A DNA stretch of 36,198 nt from Acidovorax defluvii (GCA_003268905.1 QLTU01000031.1:1-36198); one strand, 5' to 3'. Positions 25,644 through 34,348 are shown, counted from the stretch's first letter. The notes: a model not told the origin generated them from the letters alone. Translations and numbers: made by a program.

Positions 25644-26893
25644 ACGACTCTGACAAGCCATTGAGCGCCGCACGGCCGCCCGAAGGCGCGCAGGCCCCCC
25701 TGGGGGGCAGCGCCACACATGCAGTGGCAAGCGCGGGAGCACCATTACTGCCCGGCTCGACGCTGGGCGTGCTCGGCGGCGGCCAGCTGGGCCGCATGTT
25801 CGTGCACCAGGCCCAGGCCATGGGCTACTTCACCGCCGTGCTCGACGCCGACCCGACCAGCCCGGCCGGGCTGGTAAGCCACCACCATATCCAGACGGGC
25901 TATGAAGACCCGAAAGGCCTGGCCGAGCTGGCCCGCCTGTCGGATGCGGTGACCACCGAATTCGAGAACGTGCCTGCGGCCGCCCTGGCCACCCTGGCCG
26001 CGCTGCGCCCCGTGTCGCCCGCTGCCAGCGCAGTGGCTGTGGCGCAGGACCGTGCGCAGGAGAAAGCCCACTTCGTCGCCTGCGGCGTGCCCTGTGCGCC
26101 CTATGCCGTGATCGAGACGGCAGCGCAACTGGCCGCCGTGGCGCCCGATCTGCTGCCGGGGATTCTGAAAACCGCCCGCATGGGCTACGACGGCAAGGGC
26201 CAGGTGCGCGTGAAAACCGCCGCCGAGTTGGCCGCTGCCTGGGCGTCGGTCGGCTCCGTGCCTTGCGTGCTCGAAAAAATGCTGCCGCTGGCGCTGGAAT
26301 GTTCCGTGATCGTGGCGCGCGGTGCCGACGGCGCCACCGTGCATCTGCCCGTGCAGCGCAACCTGCACCGCGACGGCATTCTGGCCGTGACCGAGGTTTA
26401 TGAGCAAAATCTGCCTCAAGCGCTTACCCAGCAAGCGGTAGCAGCTGCTGTTTCGATAGCAAACGGCTTGCGGTATGTGGGCGTGCTGTGTGTGGAGTTC
26501 TTTGTGCTGCAAGACGGCAGCCTGGTGGTGAACGAAATCGCCCCGCGCCCGCACAACAGCGGCCACTACAGCCAGAACGCCTGCGATGTGTCGCAGTTTG
26601 AGCTGCAGGTGCGCACCATGGCGGGCCTGCCGCTGGTGCAGCCGCGCCAGCACAGCGCTGCCGTCATGCTCAACCTGCTGGGCGACTTATGGTTTGCGCA
26701 GGGCGATGCCGAGCAGACACCCCCGTGGGCTGCCGTGCTGGCCCTGCCCGGCGCGCACCTGCACCTGTATGGCAAGCGCGAAGCCAAACGGGGCCGCAAG
26801 ATGGGGCACCTCAACATCACCGCAGCCACCCCCGAAACGGCACGCGCAACGGCACTGAAGGCGGCGACCCTGCTGGGCATCGCACCATTCTGA
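25640..26893 (+). CDS. purK: N5-carboxyaminoimidazole ribonucleotide synthase
   Basis: ATP-grasp enzyme carboxylating AIR to N5-CAIR, supplying PurE. The 417-residue product is longer than the roughly 355 of E. coli. The family core begins at [17 protein letters not shown] (about 37-53), with [12 protein letters not shown] (177-188) and [13 protein letters not shown] (298-310). The first 36 residues are an extension including [12 protein letters not shown], whose DNA resembles the family 2 repeat. Residues 254-276 are encoded by a family 1 repeat. The start overlaps the purE stop, so the extension is probably translated; no later start with a good ribosome site was found. sua5 follows two bases downstream. 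Confidence 0.95.
   Translation: MNDSDKPLSAARPPEGAQAPLGGSATHAVASAGAPLLPGSTLGVLGGGQLGRMFVHQAQAMGYFTAVLDADPTSPAGLVSHHHIQTGYEDPKGLAELARLSDAVTTEFENVPAAALATLAALRPVSPAASAVAVAQDRAQEKAHFVACGVPCAPYAVIETAAQLAAVAPDLLPGILKTARMGYDGKGQVRVKTAAELAAAWASVGSVPCVLEKMLPLALECSVIVARGADGATVHLPVQRNLHRDGILAVTEVYEQNLPQALTQQAVAAAVSIANGLRYVGVLCVEFFVLQDGSLVVNEIAPRPHNSGHYSQNACDVSQFELQVRTMAGLPLVQPRQHSAAVMLNLLGDLWFAQGDAEQTPPWAAVLALPGAHLHLYGKREAKRGRKMGHLNITAATPETARATALKAATLLGIAPF
25676..25716 (-). repeat. Family 2-like repeat encoding the PurK N-terminal extension
   Basis: GAAGGCGCGCAG and the hairpin CCCCCC-TGGGGGG followed by CAGCGCC match parts of the reverse complement of the repeats after fur and corA. It is read in frame as part of the PurK extension. 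Confidence 0.5.
26398..26461 (-). repeat. Family 1 repeat inside purK
   Basis: The purK sense strand reads CTCAAGCGCTTACCCAGC, AAGCGGTAGCAGCTGCTG, then TTTCGATAGC. Both the AAGCGCTTA arm and the TAGCAGCT core are well kept. It encodes about [20 protein letters not shown] in frame, in a region that forms a helix in PurK. Confidence 0.8.
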
Positions 26894-26895
26894 CC

Positions 26896-27912
26896 ATGAT
26901 TCTTGACGGCACCCTGCCCGAATCCATCGCTGCCGCAGCGCGGGCCGTGCGCAGCGGCGCGCTGCTGGGCCTGCCCACCGAAACCGTTTATGGCCTGGCC
27001 GCCGACGCCAGCAGCGATGCTGCCGTGGCGCAGATCTTTGCCGCCAAGGGCCGCCCCAGCGACCATCCGCTGATCGTGCATGTGGCCGATGCCTCGGGCA
27101 TTGCGCACTTTGCCCGCGAAGTGCCCGGCTTTGCGCAAAAGCTGGTCGATGCCTTCTGGCCCGGCCCGCTCACCCTCATCCTGCCGCGCCGGCCCGGTGT
27201 GGCCACGGCCGCCACCGGCGGTCAGGACAGCGTGGGCCTGCGCTGCCCCGCCCACCCCGTGGCCCATGCGGTGCTGCAGGCCTGCTCCGCACCTGGTGAT
27301 GGCCCCGAACTCGGCGGCCCGCCGGTGTGGGGGCTGGCCGCGCCCAGCGCCAACCGCTTCGGCCGCGTAAGCCCCACCACGGCACAGCATGTGCAGGACG
27401 AACTGGGCGCCGATCTGCTGGTGCTCGATGGCGGGCCCTGCGATGTGGGCATTGAATCCACCATCGTGGACTGCACGCGCGGCGTGCCGGTGCTGCTGCG
27501 CCCGGGGGCCATCTCGCGGGAACAGATTGCCGCGGTTTGCGGCATGCAACCGCTATCGAAAGAAGAGCTTCCCGCGCTGACCCCGCGCGCGTCGGGCACG
27601 CTGGAGGCCCATTACGCCCCCGCTGCCAAGGTGCGCCTGATGGACGCCAAGGCGCTGCAAACCGCGCTGGACCTGCTGGGCGCTGACGCTGCCCACATCG
27701 CCGTCTATGCCCGAAGCGCACTGCGCACCCGCTCGTCAAAGCTGGTCGTGCGGCGCATGCCCGATGACGCCAGCGCCACCGCCCAGCAACTTTTTGCCGT
27801 GCTGCGTGGCTTTGATGACCAGGCCGTGAAACTGATCTGGATCGAGACCCCCCCCGCCACCCCCGACTGGGAAGGCGTGAGCGACCGGCTGCAGCGCGCG
27901 GCCGCGGCCTGA
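26896..27912 (+). CDS. L-threonylcarbamoyladenylate synthase, Sua5 type
   Basis: Makes threonylcarbamoyl-AMP from threonine, bicarbonate and ATP for the t6A37 modification of ANN-decoding tRNAs. The 338-residue product is the long Sua5 form: a YrdC domain with TETVYGLAADA, KGRPSDHPL (51-59), FWPGPLTLIL and APSANRFGRVSPT, then a linker and the C-terminal Sua5 domain (from about 235). It starts two bases after purK, so it is coupled to purE-purK. TsaB of the same pathway is encoded at 32281. Confidence 0.95.
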   Translation: MILDGTLPESIAAAARAVRSGALLGLPTETVYGLAADASSDAAVAQIFAAKGRPSDHPLIVHVADASGIAHFAREVPGFAQKLVDAFWPGPLTLILPRRPGVATAATGGQDSVGLRCPAHPVAHAVLQACSAPGDGPELGGPPVWGLAAPSANRFGRVSPTTAQHVQDELGADLLVLDGGPCDVGIESTIVDCTRGVPVLLRPGAISREQIAAVCGMQPLSKEELPALTPRASGTLEAHYAPAAKVRLMDAKALQTALDLLGADAAHIAVYARSALRTRSSKLVVRRMPDDASATAQQLFAVLRGFDDQAVKLIWIETPPATPDWEGVSDRLQRAAAA

Positions 27913-27990
27913 GCCGGCTTGCCTGCCTGTTTGCTTTACATGCGCTGGCTGTGCGTCGTTAAACTAACCCCCACTTATCTGGAGAAATAC

Positions 27991-28944
27991 ATGGCAACAA
28001 ATTGGATGCGCCGCACCGTGATGGTCGCCGCATGTGCGTCGGCAGCATTGCTCGCGGCCTGTGGTTCCAGCACCACGGATTCGGAACTCACGCCCGACCG
28101 CTTCATTGCCTTTGGCGATGCCTTCACCGATGTGGGGCAAAAGGGATCGCGCTACACCGTCAACGATGGCTCCGTCAGCAACTGGACGCAGCAGCTCGCC
28201 TCGCGCTACGGCAAGACGATCACGCCCGTGGCATCGGGTGGCCTGAGCTACGCAGCGGGCAACGCACGCATCACCGCCAAGCCCGACGTGGCTGGCGATG
28301 CGACCACCCTCACTGTCACCGAACAGATTGACCGCTTTCTGGCCGGCGGCGCCTTTGGCGCCAACGACGTGGTGTTCATCAACGCCGGTGCCAGTGACCT
28401 GATCGCAGGCATGGCTGCCGTGCGCGCCGGCACCACCACCCCCGCCGACATGGTGGCGGCAGCACGCAAGGCAGGCCAGGAACTGGCCACGCAGGTGCGC
28501 CGCCTCGTCAACGCCGGGGCCAAGCATGTGGTGGTGACCGGCACCTACGACCTGGGCAAAACGCCATGGGCCACGGCCATCAGCCAGACCAGCCTGCTCA
28601 ACGATGCCAGCAGCCGATTCAACGAGGGGCTGCTGGTGAACATCGTCGATCTGGGCGCGAATGTGCTGTATATCGATGCGGCCTACTACGTCAATCTGTA
28701 CACCAGCTCGCCCGGTTCGTACAGTTTTGACAACGCCACCACCCCGGTATGCACCTCGGTGGATGCCGGCAACGGCATTGGCATCGGCACCGGCCAGGTC
28801 AACTCGGCCTTGTGCACCACCGCCACCTTGCTCCCCAGTGCCAACCAGAACAAGTATGTGTTTGCCGACGCGGTCTACCTGACGCCATCGGCCCACCGCC
28901 AGCTGGGCGACTACGCGTACGACCGCCTGCGGGCCCGCTGGTAA
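27991..28944 (+). CDS. GDSL/SGNH-fold lipoprotein lacking catalytic residues
   Basis: Exported lipoprotein with an esterase/lipase fold. The 317-residue product has a signal peptide ending at the lipobox LAAC (Cys24). Block I reads FGDAFTDVG (41-49), with alanine 44 in place of the nucleophilic serine. Block III reads NAGASDL (131-137) in place of GAND. The C-terminal block reads DAVYLTPSAH (293-302), with tyrosine at the histidine of the usual DxxH. Hydrolysis by the normal mechanism is therefore unlikely; a binding role is possible. A GGAG site precedes the ATG. A bidirectional terminator follows. Confidence 0.85.
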   Translation: MATNWMRRTVMVAACASAALLAACGSSTTDSELTPDRFIAFGDAFTDVGQKGSRYTVNDGSVSNWTQQLASRYGKTITPVASGGLSYAAGNARITAKPDVAGDATTLTVTEQIDRFLAGGAFGANDVVFINAGASDLIAGMAAVRAGTTTPADMVAAARKAGQELATQVRRLVNAGAKHVVVTGTYDLGKTPWATAISQTSLLNDASSRFNEGLLVNIVDLGANVLYIDAAYYVNLYTSSPGSYSFDNATTPVCTSVDAGNGIGIGTGQVNSALCTTATLLPSANQNKYVFADAVYLTPSAHRQLGDYAYDRLRARW

Positions 28945-28965
28945 GCCGCAACCGGCTCAGGCACC

Positions 28966-28994
28966 AAAAAGCCGACCCCTGGGTCGGCTTTTTT
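28966..28994. terminator. Bidirectional intrinsic terminator
   Basis: AAGCCGACCC (28969-28978) pairs perfectly with GGGTCGGCTT (28981-28990) around a two-base loop, flanked by A residues on the left and T residues on the right. It works on both strands, between the convergent GDSL-type gene and the lipase gene. Confidence 0.92.
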
Positions 28995-29015
28995 CATGCA
29001 CGCAGCGTGCGCCGC

Positions 29016-30320
29016 CTATTTGACAGCGTCAAACACGGCCCGTGCCTGGGCATGGCAAAACGGCGGCTCGTAGGTGCCGTGGTAGTTGCCGTAATAGGTG
29101 GCAAACGCCTCCGAGGCCGGATCGGTGGGTGCCTTGCCGGCAGCGTACGTAGCCTGCACCAGGGCATCGACATCGACGGAGGTCACGTTGGTCAGGCCCC
29201 GGCTGTCAAAGTCAGCCTTCATGACCTGCTGGTGAATGGCTGGCGGCACCGTGGGGTCGCCCGCGCCACCGCACAGCAGCAGGCGCGCCTTCGGGTTCCA
29301 GCCCAGCAGGTCGTTCTTCTTGGCGGCCAGGAACAGCGGGTTGGTGCCACCGGCCTGGGCCGCAGCCAGAAATGCGGGCTGGAACACGAGGTCCCGGGCC
29401 TGGTTGGGCGTCACACCGGGGCCGCCGGGCAGCTTGCCGGTGGTGACCAGCGTGGTGTAGTTCAGCGTGGGGTTGGGCAGCAGGCTCTCGATGTAGTCGG
29501 AATATGGCGTCTTGAAAGCCGTCTTCACATCCGTGTACACCGTGCCGTACACCTTTTGCCATGAGGTCACCAGGTAAGGCACGAAGAACTGCACCCCGGC
29601 AATCGCGTCGGGCACGCGCAACGAGCCCGACAAGTTGTAAGGCCCTGCCAGATGGGCGCCAGCCACCACGTTGAATTCGGTGCCGTAGTCCCGCTCGGCT
29701 GCGCGCTGCGCCGCCATGGACGCGTGCCCGCCTTGCGAATAGCCGGTGAACATCACTTTGCCCGACAGGTTGGCACCCACACTGGACGCGGCCGCCCGCG
29801 CGGCGCGAACCGAGTCCAGCACCGTCGTGGCTTCGGAGTCAGCGTGCAGATAGGGGTGGTAGCCGTAGGTGGACTTGGCAAAACCAAGGTAGTCCGAGGC
29901 CACCACCGCATAACCCTGGGCGGCATACATGGCCGCCAGCAGAAAGGTTTCGCTGTCTTGCGGGTTGGCCAGGGTGCGGGTCTTTTGCACATCGGTGCCC
30001 TTGGCATAGGCCACCAGGGCTGCAGCCCCCGTGCAGCTGCCCGCGGGCACCAGCATGACGCCCGATGAATTGGTTTGTTCACCGGCCCGTGCGCCCACCG
30101 TGGAGTAGTTCAACCCCACCACCTTGACATCGCATTTGGCCTTGCCGCTGATGGCCTGCAGGCCGCTGCCTGCGGTCGCGGCATCGATCTGCGCGGCAGT
30201 CAGCGTGGCCAACGTGGCGGGCGCATCCACCAGATCCCCACGCTGGGGGCCGTCCGAGCCACCGCAGGCAACAAGCAACGCCGCAGCGGTGGCAACACAA
30301 GTGAGGCGGAAATACGTCAT
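29016..30320 (-). CDS. Secreted alpha/beta-hydrolase lipoprotein, lipase-like
   Basis: Probable cell-envelope or secreted esterase/lipase. The 434-residue product has a signal peptide and lipobox LVAC (Cys19, followed by GGSDG). An alpha/beta-hydrolase domain with the nucleophile elbow GYSQGG (Ser195) resembles the secretory lipase family known from fungi and actinobacteria. HPYLHADSEA precedes it and GAGDPTVPPAIHQQV near the C terminus carries the likely acid Asp. An AAGGGA site supports ATG 30320. The substrate is unknown. It converges on the GDSL-type lipoprotein gene. Confidence 0.83.
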   Translation of the reverse strand: MTYFRLTCVATAAALLVACGGSDGPQRGDLVDAPATLATLTAAQIDAATAGSGLQAISGKAKCDVKVVGLNYSTVGARAGEQTNSSGVMLVPAGSCTGAAALVAYAKGTDVQKTRTLANPQDSETFLLAAMYAAQGYAVVASDYLGFAKSTYGYHPYLHADSEATTVLDSVRAARAAASSVGANLSGKVMFTGYSQGGHASMAAQRAAERDYGTEFNVVAGAHLAGPYNLSGSLRVPDAIAGVQFFVPYLVTSWQKVYGTVYTDVKTAFKTPYSDYIESLLPNPTLNYTTLVTTGKLPGGPGVTPNQARDLVFQPAFLAAAQAGGTNPLFLAAKKNDLLGWNPKARLLLCGGAGDPTVPPAIHQQVMKADFDSRGLTNVTSVDVDALVQATYAAGKAPTDPASEAFATYYGNYHGTYEPPFCHAQARAVFDAVK

Positions 30321-30404
30321 GAAGAAATCCCTTGGAGTAAGAACAGCGACGCATCGTGCGCGCACCTGCACTGCAGCATCCATAGGGAATTACGCCGACC
30401 GCAC

Positions 30405-30444
30405 CCTTGCAAAGACGCCTGGGCGACACCCTCGGGGGGGGGCT
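30405..30444 (-). repeat. Degenerate family 2 repeat after the SemiSWEET gene
   Basis: After the stop, the minus strand reads AGCCCCCCCCGAGGGTGTCG and onward, resembling the start of the repeats after fur and corA (AGCCCCCCTGAGG). The second hairpin is lost. Confidence 0.45.
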
Positions 30445-30714
30445 TCAGGCCCGGCGGCGCGCGCCGTAGCGCAGCTTCATGCCAAGGATGGCACCCGCCA
30501 GCGCCAGTGTGATGGCATTGGCCACCACGATGGGCCAGGCAGCCAGCGCCACCCCGTAAGCCAGCCACAACGCCACGCCCAGCGTGAAGGTGCTGTACAT
30601 GCCCAGCGAGATACCGCTGACATCGCGGGTGCGGAACGTGTGCAGCGCCTGCGGCAAAAAGCTGCAGGTGGTCAGGGCCGCAGCCAGGTAGCCGATGAGG
30701 TCGTGGAGGGGCAT
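30445..30714 (-). CDS. SemiSWEET-type transporter
   Basis: Small membrane protein of the PQ-loop/SWEET superfamily, which works as a dimer and in characterised bacterial cases moves sugars. The 89-residue product has the right length, three membrane helices, the proline-glutamine motif SFLPQALHTFRTRD (18-31) and the tryptophan in ALWLAYG (near 50). It lies 20 bases downstream of dacB on the same strand and may be co-transcribed. The sugar cannot be told from the sequence. Confidence 0.9.
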   Translation of the reverse strand: MPLHDLIGYLAAALTTCSFLPQALHTFRTRDVSGISLGMYSTFTLGVALWLAYGVALAAWPIVVANAITLALAGAILGMKLRYGARRRA

Positions 30715-30734
30715 GGTGGTGTGGGCATCCGGGG

Positions 30735-32177
30735 CTATTGATCGCGCGCAGTCCAGTCCACCAGCGCATCAAGCACTGGTCGCGCGCCGCCCGCCTGGGG
30801 GTGGTTGACGATGGCCACCAGCACATAGCGGCGGCCGCTGGCGGCATGCACATAGCCCGCAACGGCCATCACGTCGCGCAGGCTGCCGGTTTTGAGGTGG
30901 GCAGTGCCTGCACGGCTCTGGCTGCGGCGCAGCGTGCCGTCCACGCCGGCAATCGGCAAGGACGACACCAGCTCGGGCATCACCGGCGACTGCCAGGCCA
31001 GCTGCAACATGCGCGCCAAGGCCTGGGCGCTGATGCGTGCGTCGCGGCTCAGGCCCGCGCCGTTTTCGGGCGCTGGCGGTTCGGTATCGCCCAGCCGGGC
31101 CTGCCACCACTGGCGCAATGCAGCGCGCGCACCGTCGAACGTGGCCACGCCATTTTGGCGCAGTGCCAGTGTGAGAAAGAGTTGCTGCGCCATCACGTTG
31201 TTGCTGTATTTGTTCACGTCGCGCACCACCTCGGCCAGAGCGGGCGATGTGGCCACAAACACGGGCTTGAGCCCCGCAGGCACCTTGCCATCACGCACGC
31301 TGCCCGTGAGCTTGCCGCCCAACTCGCGCCACATGCCCTCTACGGCGCGTGCGGCAAAGCTCTTGGCATCAGGGTACGCCGCCGCCCACACGCGCTCGCC
31401 ACAACTGGCCGGATAGACACCCTGAAATGCGACGCGCGCCGGATCGGACAGCTCGGCCCGCAGGGCGGCGCGCCAGTCACCGCACGCGGTGCCGGGCGTC
31501 GCCAGCGGCACCGTGGCCTGGCGCTGCACGCCGGCAAGCGGCGGGTCGTACTGGATGCGCGCCAGCCCGGCGGCCACATCGGGCACCAAAGTCATGGCCA
31601 CCGCGTTGTAGTTCATCAGCAAAGCGTCGGGCGCCGCGTTGTAGGGGCGCAGCGGTTCGCCATCGAAGCGGGCTGCGTCGTGCTCGGGCACGTCAAAGGC
31701 GGTGCGGTCCAGCACGATATCGCCCACGATGACCTGGATACCCTGGCCCTGCAGGCGGCGCAGCAGCAGCCACAGGCGCTCCATGACCAGCTTGGGGTCA
31801 CCCTGCCCCTGGATATGGACGTTGCCCTTGAGGCTGCCGCCCTGCACCACGCCGTCCACATACACCGGTGTGCTCCAGGTGTGGGCGGGGCCCAGCAGGT
31901 CGAGCGCTGCATAGGTGGTCACAAGCTTCATGACCGAGGCGGGGTTCATGGCCACCTGCGCGCGGTGCGCCAGCCTGGGCGCCTGGCGGCCACCCTGCGC
32001 GTCCACCACCAGCACCGACAGGGCGTCACGGGGCAAGCGGGCTCGCGCCAGCGCGGCCTCCACCTCGGGGGGCAGTGGCACCAGCACTTGCGCCGGGACT
32101 GCACCGCCAACGAGGAGTAGGCACCCAAAACACCAGCGCACAACGGCTGCGCGGCAGCCCACAGGAACAAACATCAT
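30735..32177 (-). CDS. dacB: D-alanyl-D-alanine carboxypeptidase/endopeptidase (PBP4)
   Basis: Periplasmic class C low-molecular-weight penicillin-binding protein that trims peptidoglycan peptides and cross-links. The 480-residue product has a signal peptide (about 1-30, cleavage near VPAQ). The three active-site motifs are SVMK (81-84), SNN in NKYSNNVMAQ, and KTG in HLKTGSL near the C terminus. The long insertion between the first two motifs is typical of the S13 peptidase family. It is divergent from tsaB across 103 bases. Confidence 0.95.
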   Translation of the reverse strand: MMFVPVGCRAAVVRWCFGCLLLVGGAVPAQVLVPLPPEVEAALARARLPRDALSVLVVDAQGGRQAPRLAHRAQVAMNPASVMKLVTTYAALDLLGPAHTWSTPVYVDGVVQGGSLKGNVHIQGQGDPKLVMERLWLLLRRLQGQGIQVIVGDIVLDRTAFDVPEHDAARFDGEPLRPYNAAPDALLMNYNAVAMTLVPDVAAGLARIQYDPPLAGVQRQATVPLATPGTACGDWRAALRAELSDPARVAFQGVYPASCGERVWAAAYPDAKSFAARAVEGMWRELGGKLTGSVRDGKVPAGLKPVFVATSPALAEVVRDVNKYSNNVMAQQLFLTLALRQNGVATFDGARAALRQWWQARLGDTEPPAPENGAGLSRDARISAQALARMLQLAWQSPVMPELVSSLPIAGVDGTLRRSQSRAGTAHLKTGSLRDVMAVAGYVHAASGRRYVLVAIVNHPQAGGARPVLDALVDWTARDQ

Positions 32178-32280
32178 CGGCCAAGTCTATCGCCGGGGCA
32201 CTCTCGCCTGGTGGCAAGCCTGGCGCCCGCAGCAGCGTGCCCCTGATAATTGCCCTCCGAACCCAGACCCTCCCGGCCCC

Positions 32281-33024
32281 ATGAACCTGCTTGCCTTTGA
32301 CACCAGCACCGACACCGTCTCCATTGCCGTACAGGCGGGAGACGCCGTGTGGCAACACACCGGGCCGGGTGGCTCGCAGGCCTCGGCCACGCTGATTCCG
32401 GCCATTCGCAGCCTGCTGGCGCAGGCCGGGATGTCGTTTTCCACACTGGATGCCATTGTTTTTGGCCGCGGCCCGGGGTCATTTACCGGCTTGCGCACGG
32501 CCTGCGCGGTGGCCCAGGGATTGGCCTTTGGAGCGCGCGGAGGCGCGGGCGTGCCGGTGCTACCGGTAGACACCCTGCTCGCGGTGGCCGAAGAAGCCCG
32601 CCACCAGCATGGCTGTAACCAGGTGGTGGCGGTGCTGGACGCACGCATGGACGAGGTGTACGTGGCGCACTGCGAATGGCTGCCGGCCCAGGGCGGCACT
32701 GCCGGCCATTGGCGCACCGACGGGGATTTCGGCCTGTGCGCCCCTGAGGCCGTGCAGGTGCCCGCAGGCTGGACACTGGCCGGCAACGCCCAGGCCGCCT
32801 ATGCAGAACGCCTGGCCCCGGGCGCCCTGCACGCCAGCGCGCTGCCCACTGCCAAGGCCCTGTTGCGCCTGGCCCCGGCCTTTCTCGCCGCAGGTGGCGG
32901 CGTGCCTGCCAGCGAGGCGCTGCCCCGCTACATCCGCGATAAAGTGGCACAAACCACCGCCGAGCGGGCCGCCCTGCGTGCAGCCCAGGCCGCATCCGCT
33001 GCACAAACCGCACAAGCCACATAA
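32281..33024 (+). CDS. tsaB: tRNA t6A modification protein TsaB
   Basis: Non-catalytic partner of TsaD in transferring threonylcarbamoyl to A37 of tRNA. The 247-residue product has the ASKHA-type opening LLAFDTSTDTVSIAV and the signature GRGPGSFTGLR (62-72). The C-terminal 20 residues are alanine/glutamine-rich (AQAASAAQTAQAT) and probably disordered. The frame opens far upstream, but ATG 32281 matches the family start. rimI follows 16 bases downstream, a classic tsaB-rimI pairing. Confidence 0.95.
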   Translation: MNLLAFDTSTDTVSIAVQAGDAVWQHTGPGGSQASATLIPAIRSLLAQAGMSFSTLDAIVFGRGPGSFTGLRTACAVAQGLAFGARGGAGVPVLPVDTLLAVAEEARHQHGCNQVVAVLDARMDEVYVAHCEWLPAQGGTAGHWRTDGDFGLCAPEAVQVPAGWTLAGNAQAAYAERLAPGALHASALPTAKALLRLAPAFLAAGGGVPASEALPRYIRDKVAQTTAERAALRAAQAASAAQTAQAT

Positions 33025-33040
33025 GCCACCCACTTGCACC

Positions 33041-33520
33041 ATGAACGCCGTCGTCTCGCCCCTCGCCAGCGCCCCCGAGGCACGCTTTGAGCCGCTCACG
33101 CTGGCGCGGCTGGACGACGTGCTGGACGTCGAATTCACCGCGTATTCCCACCCCTGGACGCGGGGCAATTTCACCGACGCCATGGCCTCGGGTTACCAGA
33201 CCCAGTTGCTGGTGGCGGGCGACCACTTGTTGGGCTACTTCGTGGCCATGATGGGTGTGGACGAGGTGCATTTGCTCAATATCACCGTAGCCCCGGCCTA
33301 CCAGAAGCAGGGCTGGGCCCGCGTGCTGCTGGACGCTCTGGCGCTGTGGGCGCGTGGGCGGGGCGCCCAGTGGCTCTGGCTTGAAGTGCGCGTGAGCAAC
33401 GAGCGCGCCCTGCATGTCTACCAGGCCCATGGCTTTCGTCGCGTGGGAGAACGCAAGCGCTACTACCCGGCCCCCGCAGGCCAGCGCGAAGACGCCGTGG
33501 TCATGAGCCTGCCCCTGTGA
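33041..33520 (+). CDS. rimI: Ribosomal protein S18 alanine N-acetyltransferase
   Basis: GNAT acetyltransferase acting on the N terminus of ribosomal protein S18. The 159-residue product has the acetyl-CoA loop in VAPAYQKQGWARVLL (about 87-101), LEVRVSNERALHVYQAHGF and GERKRYY, typical of RimI. The first 15 residues are an extension. It lies between tsaB and the UDG-like gene, with short gaps and one likely transcript. Confidence 0.94.
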   Translation: MNAVVSPLASAPEARFEPLTLARLDDVLDVEFTAYSHPWTRGNFTDAMASGYQTQLLVAGDHLLGYFVAMMGVDEVHLLNITVAPAYQKQGWARVLLDALALWARGRGAQWLWLEVRVSNERALHVYQAHGFRRVGERKRYYPAPAGQREDAVVMSLPL

Positions 33521-33562
33521 ACCCACCGACCGCCCAGTGCCTGCCGTTATGAACCTGTCTTT

Positions 33563-34348
33563 ATGAGCCTTCACCTCGATGCGCGCCAGCGCGCCATGCT
33601 GCAAGAGATGGGCGTCACCATCTGGGCGCCCGCCCAAGTGTCTGCGGCCCCAGCGCCCGTGAACGATGCCGCCCGCAGCCAGGGGACAGCAGCCGAGCCC
33701 CCCACGCCCGCCCCCGCCTTGGCGGCTGCGGGGGCCGACACCGCGGCGACACCGCGTGCCGTGCGGGAACAACGCGCAGCCGCTCCGGGCGGCGCCCCCG
33801 CACCCAGGCCGCCAGCACCCCAGGACGGCAGCCCCACGCCCGCATTGGTCCTGCACGCAGCGCAGGCGCTGTACCCCACGGCCGATCCGGCGCAAACGCC
33901 TGCCGGGCTGGGCGCCGGATGGCTGGTGGTTGCCGAGAGCCTCTCGCCCACGGAGCCCCTGGCGGGCGACGCGGGCCGCCTGCTGGACAACATGCTGCGG
34001 GCCATGCAACTGCACCGCCACCCCCGCGTGTTTCTGGCGGCGCTGGAGCGCCCGCAGGCCGGCAACGCAACCAATGCCCTCGAGATAGCGCCGGCACTGA
34101 ATGAGATGGTGGCCACCCTGCGCCCCGCCATGGTGCTGGTGCTGGGCCATGTGGCAGCCCGAGCGGCGCTGGGACGTACCGAGCCCCTGGGCCGCCTGCG
34201 TGCCGAGCTGCACCAGCTGGCGGGCTGCCCGGCGATCGTCACCTACGACCCCGCCTTTTTGCTGCGCTCCCAGGGCAACAAGGGGGCTGCCTGGGCCGAT
34301 CTGTGCCGCGCACTGGCACTGGTGCACGCCACCACCGTCCAGCCCTGA
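33563..34348 (+). CDS. Degenerate uracil-DNA glycosylase family protein
   Basis: UDG-superfamily fold, probably derived from the Fe-S type IV glycosylases. The 261-residue product has a low-complexity alanine/proline-rich region (about 22-95), then the UDG domain: GWLVVAES, PLAGDAGRLLDNMLRAM (132-148), VLVLGHVAARAALG and TYDPAFLLR (227-235). The usual GEAPG motif reads AESLS. The catalytic-loop histidine of TYHPA reads aspartate (Asp229). Only two cysteines remain (222, 248), so the four-cysteine iron-sulfur cluster is missing. Repair activity is doubtful. It follows rimI by 42 bases, a location where relatives carry an intact UDG. Confidence 0.75.
   Translation: MSLHLDARQRAMLQEMGVTIWAPAQVSAAPAPVNDAARSQGTAAEPPTPAPALAAAGADTAATPRAVREQRAAAPGGAPAPRPPAPQDGSPTPALVLHAAQALYPTADPAQTPAGLGAGWLVVAESLSPTEPLAGDAGRLLDNMLRAMQLHRHPRVFLAALERPQAGNATNALEIAPALNEMVATLRPAMVLVLGHVAARAALGRTEPLGRLRAELHQLAGCPAIVTYDPAFLLRSQGNKGAAWADLCRALALVHATTVQP

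Noticed and set aside
27541..27575. Possible further family 1 repeat in the sua5 gene (CCGCTATCGAAAGAAGAGCTT)
   Set aside because: Only short similarity, with neither the AGCGCTT core nor an inverted arm.
32483..34327. 614-codon open frame on the minus strand opposite tsaB, rimI and the UDG-like gene
   Set aside because: Same reason: three supported plus-strand genes account for the region.
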